Shown piece by piece: positions 1 to 8,977 of a stretch of 36,881 bases of DNA. Source of the stretch: Podochytrium sp. JEL0797 (lineage: Eukaryota > Chytridiomycota > Chytridiomycetes > Chytridiales > Chytriomycetaceae); the NCBI GenBank assembly GCA_027596195.1, contig JADGJG010000145.1, forward strand, positions 1-36,881, written 5' to 3'. The notes below the pieces were generated by a model. The model was not told the origin of the DNA and made no database searches. It saw nothing but the letters and a program-made list of their open reading frames with translations. The position numbers and the translations under genes were made by a program. Numbering within the stretch: position 1 is the first letter of the stretch; each line of letters starts with the position of its first letter.

Positions 1-2
1 CC

Positions 3-1301
3 GCCCCATCAATCGATCCAACCCCTACCAAACCCGCCACAACCCCATCAATAGATACACCCCCCACCACCTCCCTCATCCTCAAAACAATCGAACCCGC
101 CGACCCCCTCTACGCAACCGCGCGCGAATACGAATCACTCAACCTCAACGCCACCATCGTCACGATGCGTGAACTCCAACCCGTCTCCCAAAGACCCCAC
201 CAAAGCACACTCCACATTGAACTCTCGGGCCTTTCCGGCTCTTACGAACCAGGAGACCATGTCGCCATCTACCCCCAAAACAACCCTATCAACGTGGATC
301 GCGTGGCACAGTTCCTCTCGTCCCCACTTTCCCTCACCTTCTCAATCGAATCCAAAAACGCGTTAGACTCTCCGCTCTGTCTCGCCGCAACACTCCCCCT
401 CCACACCCCACTCACACTCACCCACCTCCTCACCCACAAAGCCGACCTCCAAGCCCGTCCCACTCGGCCCCTCCTCACCCTGTTTGCACACAAACTCGCT
501 TCCACGAATCACCTGAACGAATCCGTCAAACTCGCGAACCTGTCTCCATCAGAATACATCACCTTCCTCACCAACACACCGACCCTCCTCTCCCTCCTCG
601 ACGCGTTCCCTTCCATCAAACTCACACTCTCCGAATTCCTCACAACCGTGACGGCAATCCAACCCCGTCTCTACTCCATCGCCAACACCCCTGCTCCCCT
701 CGTCTCACTCACCGTTAGCGTACACCAGCCAAACCCAGTTCCACCCCTCTGCTCCACCTTCCTCTCCTCCTCCCAACCCACAACCCGCATCCAAGCCCGC
801 GTCCAAAAATCACTCAACCCCGATTTCCAGCCTCCCCGAGACGCGAACGCGCCACTCGTGATGGTCGCGACGGGGTCCGGGATTGCGCCTTTCCTTGGGT
901 TTTTGGCGGATCGGGAGGCGAGGGGGTGTCCTTTCTCGGCGGAGGTTGTACTGTTTTTGGGGGTCCGGAGTGTTGGGGAGGATGGGGGGTTTATTTATCG
1001 TGAGGAGGTGGAGCGGTGGCGGGAGGATGGGGTGCTCACCTGGTTCGGTGTGTCGGAATCGCGTCCCGCCAGGGACTCTGGCAAGAAAGGAATGTACGTG
1101 CAAGAATTGATGGATCGACAGCGGGAGAGGGTGTGGCGGTGTTTGAAAGGGAAAGGGGGGAGGGTGTATGTGTGCGGTGGGGGAGGGGTTGTGGATGGTG
1201 TGAGGGAGGTGTTGGGACGGGTTGCGCGGTGGGGTGGGGTGAAGGAGGAGGAGGTGGAGGGGTGGGTTGGGGAGAGGGTTGTGGAGGACGTGTGGGGGTA
1301 G
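3..1301 (+). CDS. Diflavin reductase, C-terminal part (P450-reductase / BM3-like FAD-NADPH module), 5' partial
   Basis: The frame is open from the window edge to TAG at 1299-1301, so the gene starts upstream; the ATG at 165 is internal. The visible part is the FAD/NADPH half of a diflavin reductase, which passes electrons from NADPH through FAD to an FMN domain. Visible motifs are the RELQ entry, GDHVAIYPQN, the FAD-binding RLYSIAN, the NADPH-binding ATGSGIAPF loop, YVCGGGG, and a near-terminal Trp in EDVWG that should stack on FAD. The ending and RLYSI spacing resemble the reductase part of self-sufficient P450s (BM3/CYP505), but an ordinary P450 reductase or NOS-type reductase is possible because the FMN domain and anything before it lie outside the window. 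Codons are C-rich up to about 830 and G-rich afterwards. Confidence 0.9.
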   Translation, partial: APSIDPTPTKPATTPSIDTPPTTSLILKTIEPADPLYATAREYESLNLNATIVTMRELQPVSQRPHQSTLHIELSGLSGSYEPGDHVAIYPQNNPINVDRVAQFLSSPLSLTFSIESKNALDSPLCLAATLPLHTPLTLTHLLTHKADLQARPTRPLLTLFAHKLASTNHLNESVKLANLSPSEYITFLTNTPTLLSLLDAFPSIKLTLSEFLTTVTAIQPRLYSIANTPAPLVSLTVSVHQPNPVPPLCSTFLSSSQPTTRIQARVQKSLNPDFQPPRDANAPLVMVATGSGIAPFLGFLADREARGCPFSAEVVLFLGVRSVGEDGGFIYREEVERWREDGVLTWFGVSESRPARDSGKKGMYVQELMDRQRERVWRCLKGKGGRVYVCGGGGVVDGVREVLGRVARWGGVKEEEVEGWVGERVVEDVWG

Positions 1302-1362
1302 TAGACATAAGATGTGTTTATGTTTTTCTAAGCAATATTTTTTTATAATAATTATCCCGGAA

Positions 1363-3021
1363 TTATATGGAGCCTGCGGCCCCGACTCCCTTCCTCATCA
1401 TGTTTTCAATCACTTCCTTGAGCATGAGGGTTTGGTCTTCAATCTGCGCGCATTCCTTTTTCGTTGTGTCGATTTTGACAATCAGTTCTGCCAAAAAAAA
1501 CAACAGAAACAGTTAGAAAACCAATTGAAATCACAAGATAAAATCTCTCGCTTTACCTGCCACTGCATCCATCATATCCATCGCTTTGCTCATCAACAGC
1601 ATCCTCTCGTTATCAAACTCGACCACACCCGCGTTCGCTCGCAACCCTGGGTTCAACTTGCTCTCGTCCACGCTAGAACCCGACACCTGTTCCTCCCTGA
1701 CACCCATACCCGCACCTTCTTCCAAACTCCCCTGTCCCAGCACCACAGACACCTGCGGCAACGCATCCACCTCATCCACAACCGTTTCCACACCGCGCGA
1801 CGACAGCGTGGCAGCAGAGATATCTCCGCCTTCCTCATCATCCAACACAACCTCTTCCATCGCCTCCTCCTCCCCACCAGCACCATCACCCCCGGGAGTG
1901 AAATACGTCGGCTCCAGCACAATCGCGGGAGACTTGAGATGCACCTCCTCCTCTTCCAAAGGATACGAAAACGCGTCATCGAGAGGAGTCACATCATCGC
2001 GAGGAGCGGGGATGGAGATGGGGTTGAATCCGAGCGCGCTAATGTCGAGTTCGGGGTCGAATTCGGGCAATGGGTCGAGGAAGGTGGTGGGACGCGGTGG
2101 GTGGGCTGACGCGAGGGGGGTGGATGTGATGTCTCCTGAATCGTCTTCTTCCTCCTCCATCGCAGAAGCAGCGGGGATAACCAGCGGTTTGGACACGGCA
2201 ACAGTCGAAATGTCGCCCGAATCGTCGTCTCCTTCCTCAAGTGCCATTGCTTCGGCGAAAGCAGATTGAATGGATTCAGAATGGTGGTCGGGGTCCACGA
2301 GGGTCGCGTGCGAATCTTGATGTTGATGCGCCAGAGTCGGGAGTGTTTCAGAATCGGCACGGAGAGATGAGGGAGATGGATCCGTGTCAGTGAGACTGAT
2401 TTCGTTCCATTCGAGAGTGGAAGATTCGTGAGGAGGGGTGGGTGGGAATGCCGGGTTGGTGAGAAGGGTGTCCGTTGTGGAATCGAATGTGGGGGGGTTG
2501 TCCATCAAATGAGACAGTTGATCCGCATTCTCGGCGACTGGTTCGAGTGTTGCTGGAAGCGAGGGAGGGGAGGTGGGAGTCTCGATGGGTGGGAGATCTG
2601 AAACAAGCGGGAGTGGTTCGTCTTGCGTCAATTCCACCGACTCGTTGCCCAGGGATGCGTCTTGGACTGTTTGTGCTTCTGAAGGTACGGAAGAGAGCCG
2701 ATCCTCGACAACCACCACGGGCTCGGTGTGATCGCATTCAGCCCCTTCACGATCGGGCACCTCACGATCCGATACAGGCGCTTCCCTTGCGGCACTCGGT
2801 TCATCCTTCGTAACACTGATCAATGCGACCGCATCTGCTTCTGCAGTGGCCAATTGGAATTCGGGCGCAGGGACAGCGGGTTGTGGCGGGGCGAGATCGT
2901 TCGTTGCTGAAACCACAGCCTCGATGGCAAATGTGCCATGGATGGCGCGAGTCGAAGGGCTCAATGTGATTTTGGCAAAGTCATCGTCATCGTGGCTGGG
3001 AGAGGGAAGGTGACTTGACAT
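1363..3021 (-). CDS. Acidic low-complexity protein with SCOC-like C-terminal coiled coil
   Basis: Two exons, 3021-1557 and 1487-1363, are joined over a 69-nt intron (donor GTAAAG, branch TTCTAAC, acceptor TTGGCAG) to give 529 residues. The first ~480 residues are acidic, Pro/Ser-rich and probably disordered. They contain three spaced copies of an acidic motif ending in GDI (DDDSGDIS, EDDSGDIT, EEGGDISA). The last ~50 residues form a predicted coiled coil ending in KEVIENMM. It lines up without gaps over about 31 residues with the SCOC family pattern as recalled (GQYIENLM in the animal protein). SCOC proteins are small Golgi/trafficking coiled-coil proteins also linked to autophagy. Without splicing, the frame would end a few residues into the intron and lose half the helix. 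The start lies 28 bp from the divergent TFIIF gene. Confidence 0.6.
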
Positions 3022-3049
3022 TGTTGAGTAGTAAAAAAAAACCGTCGAA
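3022..3049. promoter_or_regulatory. 28-bp divergent intergenic spacer with an A9 tract
   Basis: Only 28 bp separate the two divergent start codons. The spacer contains a run of nine A at 3033-3041 followed by ACCGTCGAA. The 5' UTRs must overlap or be minimal. A poly(dA:dT) core would suit a nucleosome-depleted bidirectional promoter, which is inference. Confidence 0.5.
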
Positions 3050-5911
3050 ATGAACCACGGGACTGCGCCTGCGGACCTTGGCTACACCGAGTTCCGCCTT
3101 GTTTCGTCTGGCTCTGGCCTGGGAGTGCTCGCACACGTTGCGCGGCTGCCCCCGGCGTATCCCCTGGACAAGCTCATTGCGCCCCTGTTTGTCCACAGGC
3201 GCATCAACGAACTCAAACACGTCGAAGACCCGGAACTGGCCGAAGAACCAGCACCAAAAGAAGAACCCGCTGCCACAACAACCTTGGACCAGAAACCAAA
3301 GAAACTCGTCTCCCAACAAGACATTGACAAAATCGCACCTGGTTCCCGCTCCGCCCTCCACAACATGTACGCCGCAAAAGCCTCAGGCGCCGCAAATGCT
3401 CGAAACATGCCCAACAAGTTTCAGAAAAAGACGAGGCAAATGTTTTTTGGCCAGAATGAAGACGAGAAGGAGGATCCTCTGGCACGCGCGAAAAAGAGGG
3501 ACCCGGATCGGTTTCCGTGGATTTTGAGGGATTCGAGGATGCCTACGCAGGAGGTGTTGGTCGGGAGTGTGGAGATTGAGAAGGCGTCGGATGATCGCGT
3601 TTTGTTTGTGTTGAATGTGAGTTGTTGCATTCTTGCTTGTTTCGTGGATGAATTCGTGTTTCCGTGGTATCCCGTTTCTTGAGGCACGTCGTAGGAACCG
3701 GAGAATACTCGAATTGAACTCGAAGAACATCGATCGAAACCAAATTGGAATGGAACGCACGATACAGAGTCGACAGAATTCCCTTTTGCGAATCAAAGTA
3801 TGAAATTGAGAACCTCGAGAATGCTTGCACTCCTCCTCGCTGAACCCACCCTCTTTCGAAACCCCCCTTCTAAATTCCCACCATCACCAACCCTAAACCC
3901 CGCCACTCCCACCAAACAAACTAGCCCGACGCATCCCAAGGCCAAGGCTTCATTGTCATGCCCGTCCAACGTATCCACAAATTCACTTCGCGTCCCAAAT
4001 TCCACACTTTCACGACCGAAGAAGCCGAGGACAAGATGTTGCAGATTTCGAAAAAGGGGATCGAGCGGTGGACTTCGGCGGGGGGGTTGTTGACGAACAA
4101 GCGGGTCAAGACGGTGAGTGAATCTACGCGAAGCGTCGAGATTTCGGGAGTGAACGAAGCGAACAAGTCACGCGAAAGGCTTGAAAAGAAGGAGACGAAG
4201 CAGAGCCTCGATGCGAAGCGTCGAAATGTCTGGAGTCTGCGAATCGAGATTGTCAACGAGCCGACGCGTTTTTTAGTTTTTGACTGGAACCTAAATCAAA
4301 AACGATAATAGGAGGAAGAAATCGCCGAAGAAATCGACGGCGTCAAACTCACGCGCGAAGAACGCGACTCGATCGCGCGTCAACTGCGCAAACTGAACCC
4401 CGCCCTCGCCCACAGTGTTGCCAACGCCCACAAACCCCCCTCTCGACCCTCTCACTCTGGCGGAGGCGGCAACAGCGGCGCGGACGGCATCAACGAGGAA
4501 ATTGACTTTGACGAAGTCATGAGTGACGATGAGCACCCCGAGTTTGGGATTGAGAATGAGGAGGAGGCGCGGGAGGCCAAGAAGCGGGAGTATGGCAATA
4601 AAGCGGGGCGGTGGGATGTGGGTGAGGTGGACGGGGATAGGGAGGAGAAGGCTTATGAGCGGAATGCGTTGAAGAGGGGTGGGGCTGTGTCAAAGCAGGA
4701 GAAGGTATGTGTTTTTTTTCGTTCGTGGTCCGACTCTTGTAGATCACACTAATATCATTTGTCGAACCTCCAACTCCTATAGAAACTCAAAAAAGCTCTC
4801 AAACGACACGAAGGCTACCACTCTGACGAAGAAACGAACCTCTACGGTGAAATCGAAGAGGACGAAGACTCGGACCCAGAACCCGAACCAGCCCCAGCCC
4901 CTCCTTCTAAACCAACAACCCCAGCCCTCCCCCTCCCCGCCACCTCCCCCACCCTCTCCTCCCACTCCCCGTCCCTCGCCGCCAAACAAGCCAAGGCCAA
5001 AAAGAAGGAAGACATTCGCGGGTACGATGCCGAATCGGCGGCCCGAAAAGCCATGTTTGGCGGCGTGAACGTGAATGCCATGAGGGATATTTTGAAGAAT
5101 CCGAGTAGCTCGAGTTTGAACCCGTCCTTGCCTCCACCTCCGGCTCCTGTGGTGTCGCCCACGTTGGATGTTGGGGGTGGGGACGGGGCCGGGCCGAGGA
5201 TCAAGTTGCGGTTGGGGAGTGGGGCGAGTGGGACGTCTCCGGATGTGGGGGATCAACGGAAGAGAAAGTCCGGGGCGAGTCCTGCATTGTCGGAGGCCAA
5301 GAAAGTGAGAAAACAGCAACGTTCTGATGTGGCGGGATTCAAACCATTCTCACAACTCATTTCTTGACAAAAGGCCAAGAAGGAAAAACAACCACCCCCA
5401 CCACCCTCCTCCGCCGACCTCATCAAACAAGCCAACAAAAAGAGCAGCAGCAACAACACTGGGTCGCCTTCCCTTTCGAAACACAACAGCAGCAACATGA
5501 CGGCGAGTTCTCCACGGTTGGACGAGTTGCGTGGCGGTAACAAGCGCAAGGCGCCGAGTCCGAGTGTGAGCAACCATTCGCCCAGCGGGTTGACGCCGCA
5601 GATCAAGTCAGCTTCGGGAAGTCCGACTTTGTCGTCCGACAGTACGTTTGTTTTTTGCAGGAAAACTTATTTCGCTCTTCCTGCTGATCGCAGGATTTTC
5701 TCCTTTCTCAATTTTAGATATCCTCACGGAAAACGACATTCGCGCCCTCTTTGCGCGTCCGAACCCGCCCAAAACCATCAAGGAAATCGTGGCACTCGTG
5801 AAGGACAAGATGAAGTTTGAAGAAAACAAGCCGCGGTTGGGTGCATTGTTGAAGGCGTGTTGCAAGAAGGCGAAGGGTGCGGATGGGACTGATATTTGGG
5901 TGTTGAGATGA
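3050..5911 (+). CDS. TFG1: Transcription initiation factor IIF, alpha (large) subunit
   Basis: Six exons, 3050-3616, 3925-4113, 4312-4704, 4783-5304, 5374-5641 and 5718-5911, give a continuous frame of 710 residues, close to yeast Tfg1. The N-terminal dimerisation part is recognisable: FQKKTRQMF, then RFPWILRD, a VLFVLN strand spliced to PDASQGQGF, then TTEEAEDKM. The centre is charged and Pro/Ser-rich. The last ~65 residues form the RAP74-type winged helix, from ILTENDIRALF to DIWVLR. In the RNA polymerase II preinitiation complex TFIIF stabilises polymerase on the promoter. Introns 1-4 are phase 0, intron 5 is phase 1, and donors are GTGAGT, GTATGT, GTGAGA or GTACGT. Each exon starts C-rich and ends G-rich. 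Intron 1 (308 nt) is long for this window, so a missed micro-exon is possible. Confidence 0.9.
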
Positions 5912-6510
5912 TGATGAAATATATATTATTATTAAAACATTTCTGTTTCTTGTCCGGAAACTGGGGGGCTCCTCCGCTTGAAAGTTGGTTGGCAGTTGGG
6001 AAGGGATGCACTATTTTCTCCTGAGAGTTAACCGTTTATAAGCTGTCAAGCTGTCAGCCTGCACAACACAGTTGCCGTCCCGCCAACACACACAAAAAAA
6101 AACTGTCAAAAACGAAACATGATCCAAACGGAACACGAACCCCCAGACATCCAGACCATCCTCACGGAACACGAAATCCGCGCCCTCTTCGCACGTCCAA
6201 ACCCACCCAAAACTGCGATTTTGAAACGTGTTTGTAAAAAGGCCAAGGATGTAGATGGGCGTGATATTTGGGTGCTGAAATGATGGGGGGGATGGGGTGA
6301 AATATTCAAATGTTCCCTGGATTTTTTTGTTCATTCCTTAGCGCGAGGGTGTTTGGTGGATGGGAAGGGCGTGCAATATTCACGCGTTAACTGTTAATAA
6401 AAAATGATAATCTGTCAGTATGCCACAATAGCCCTTCTCTCAGTTGGACATCCGCATCTGCCCGCCGTCCCGCCTAGTGTCAACACAAAAAAAAACCTGT
6501 CAAACGAATA
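5718..6510 (+). repeat. Local tandem duplication: TFIIF last exon plus downstream promoter
   Basis: Copy 1 (about 5718-6121) runs from the last TFIIF exon through its 3' flank to a promoter-like stretch ending in A9, CTGTCAAA and an ATG. Copy 2 (about 6150-6510) repeats the order: a decayed last exon (ATCCTCACGGAA at 6158 against 5720), a related flank (GGGAAGGG then GTTAAC-like), the shared GCCGTCCCGCC, then A9, CCTGTCAAA and the ATG of the glycosyltransferase gene. The order fits one tandem duplication of the TFIIF-end-to-promoter segment. Confidence 0.75.
6119..6283 (+). CDS. 54-residue chimeric mini-gene: TFIIF winged-helix fragment behind a copied promoter
   Basis: This is an intact ATG-to-TGA frame of 54 codons. 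Residues ~14-32 (ILTEHEIRALFARPNPPK) match the start of the TFIIF-alpha winged helix and residues ~40-54 (CKKAKDVDGRDIWVLK) match its end. The middle, about 22 residues, is deleted in frame. The first ~12 residues do not come from TFIIF coding sequence. Upstream lies the same A9-CTGTCAAA arrangement as before the glycosyltransferase gene, so the fragment has a copied promoter and start. It may be a young expressed gene, a dominant-negative fragment, or a decaying duplicate that happens to remain open. Retention of the frame through the deletion is suggestive only. Confidence 0.5.
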   Translation: MIQTEHEPPDIQTILTEHEIRALFARPNPPKTAILKRVCKKAKDVDGRDIWVLK

Positions 6511-8321
6511 TGACGCTCACCAACGACAACGACGCCGTCGACGCGACCCATCCGCGGTGCGCCAAACGCAAATGGATAGTATCTCTTGGGCCGCTTCGGT
6601 TTACTCCGATTTTACGCGTGTTTGCGGTTGTGGCGGGCTTGTGTGCGCTGCAACTGGCGGTTTCATTTTCGTCTGTTGCCAAGATTGTGGATCCAGATGG
6701 GAGGTACTTGGCTGAAAAACAGGAATTGTTACAGATTGAATCTGTTGTCAAAAGTTTGGTTCGTGCAAATTAGCGGAATCGCGAGTCTTTCGAAATTTCG
6801 CCGGCTAACCCCCAAACACGATAGCCCGCGGGATTCAACTTCATTCCCAACATCAAAACTCGTCCTGTTTCAAAATACGCAATCATGACCCTCCTCACGG
6901 GGCCTGATATTTCCTCGCAAGACCCTAAACAAACCGACAACTTTTGCCTCGGCGCCCTGTTCCACGCCTACACGTTCCTCCACAACAACCTCACCAAGCT
7001 GCAACCGAGCGACAACACGGAATACGTTGTGATTATGACTCCAGGCCAACCACTGCACTGCCGCAACGCGTTGTTGAATCTCGGAGTGAGGATCCTCGAG
7101 GCACCCGTCATCCCACCACCCGATGGGAAGTTTGACCACCGGTACCACTACACGTATTCAAAGTATCAGATGTGGGCGTTGGAAGGGGTTTATGAACGAA
7201 TTCTTTACCTTGACGGAGACCTGCTGTACCTCACCCAATCCCCGGTTGAACTCTTCCACGCCGTGGACGTGTGGCATCAACGCAAACGTCTCGAATTCGA
7301 GCAAACCAAACACCTCCAAAACTCCACTTCGACTCTCGAAAAACTCTACTTTTACGGAGGAATCGCCGACTGGCAACTTGGCGAAATCAACGGCGGGTTA
7401 CTCCTCTTTGAACCCTCCCACCTCCACCTCCAAGGTCTTATTGACCTCATGCCCACCACCACCGGGTTTGGCGACCAACGCACCCTCGGGGAGTATTACA
7501 AGCCCGGAACGGCGCGAGCGCCCGTGTACTTACCGCGTCGGTTCAACACGCAATGGGTGCATCATCGCACGCAGCAGGAGCTCGTGGAGGCTGTTGGGTT
7601 TCATCACAAGTTTTTCGATGACCGCACGGGGGAGAAGGAGGAATCGCGGCAAGTGTTTCAAGCGTTTTCGCAAGGGTTTTTGGAGCTGCGGAGGATTCAG
7701 GTGGAGAATTTGGCGAGTGGAAAAGGAGGGGTATTGCCTGTTGTGCCTGTTGTGCCTGGTACGTTTGAAGGGATGCGGGCTGTGAGGGGGGCCAAGACGC
7801 GGTTTGATCGCGTTGCGGTGGTGGGGTTGGGGAAGGGTGGTGGGGAAGGGAGGGAGGCGTTTGCGAGGCATTATTCGCAGGCGGTGCATGTGGATGTGAA
7901 GGTGGGTTCGTTGTTTGAAAAGATTGGGGTGATTGCGAATCGATTGTTGGAGGAGTACGAGTGGGTGTGGGTGGTGGATTCGAGAGTGAGGATCAAGTTG
8001 ATGGGTTTGCCGATTCATACGGCTTTGAATGGATGGACGAAAGGGGTAACGGGGCTGGTGGTGTTTAGGGATTGTGTTGGGGGTGGGACGGGATCGTTTT
8101 TTGTTGGGAAGGCTGCGAGAGCCGCGATGGCGCAGTTGTATGCGGAAAACACGGCCAAGGGGGCTCATCCTTCGGATGAGGAAGTGTGGAAACATGTTTT
8201 GGAAGCCTTGAAGGACAAGACGCAAGTACACGACAGGCCGAAGGAGCTGTACGAGTTTGAAGATGCGGATTGGTTTGAGGATTCTGACTGCTCAAGCTTT
8301 TTGAATGCCACTCTTGCTTGA
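6510..8321 (+). CDS. GT8-like (glycogenin-type) glycosyltransferase, type II membrane protein
   Basis: Exon 1 is 6510-6758 and exon 2 is 6825-8321, giving 581 residues. The 66-nt intron has an unusual GTTCGT donor, a GGCTAAC branch and a GATAG acceptor. A short basic N-terminus precedes one hydrophobic segment at about residues 30-52 (LRVFAVVAGLCALQLAV), as in a Golgi type II transferase. The catalytic region has the YLDGDLLYL DxD motif near residue 213 for Mn-nucleotide-sugar binding, then INGGLLLFEPS and GFGDQRTL, typical of GT8 enzymes. The C-terminal ~180 residues contain WVWVVDSRVRI and may be a second, degenerate transferase-like domain (inference). The donor sugar cannot be told. Codons shift from C-rich to very G-rich after about 7500. 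Confidence 0.75.
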
Positions 8322-8977
8322 TTGTTGAGAATGTATATACAATTTTGAACGAATTTTACTATTTCGGACCCACTTCGGACCTCACCACCCAAAGACCTTC
8401 TCTGAAAATCATGCGTCACTGGGCGTGGATTGCGAACCATCAATCACTCTCAGAAATTAATATCTAAATAAAAGAAGAGAGCCGACAGCGTCCAAAAGGA
8501 AAACAACAAATCAAAATCTGTGATGTTTGACTTGCCCCCCTTCCGATCAAATTAGCGTTGTCACAAAGTTAATGGTATTTGATTAAAATCTATCAGAGGT
8601 GGAAGTGGAGCTGTTGGAGTTTCCGGAGTTGGTGGTTTGGGCGCAGATTGGCCGCAGAAATTGTGCATATAGTGCAATTAAAGTCGCGAAACTTCATATT
8701 TCCTTTACCTTCTTTGTTTACAAGTACTGAGACAAGAATCAAATCAATTCCAGGAACGTCGAAGCGCCAAAAATTCTGTGACGCGTAAATCTTAGTGGAC
8801 CTTTTGAACAACGAATCCCCTGTCCGCCAGGATTTTATCAGATCAATTGTGGAATATCACTCCACTGAACTGAAGATCATAGCGGAAAGTACGGTGAACA
8901 AACCCCTCCGCCTTTCGCAAAACCACACGCGAAAAAACACCATCTGATCTTGAAATTCAGGCTTTAATATTCAGAAT
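8322..8977. other. Intergenic region, 656 bp
   Basis: This stretch is AT-richer than its neighbours. I see no gene, RNA or repeat in it. It must hold the glycosyltransferase 3' end and the promoter of the next gene. There is no A9 tract before that gene's ATG. Confidence 0.5.

Noticed and set aside
1267..2109. 280-codon plus-strand frame overlapping the SCOC-like gene
   Set aside because: It is a His/Arg-rich mirror of the acidic coding strand, and the minus-strand gene has supported splicing.
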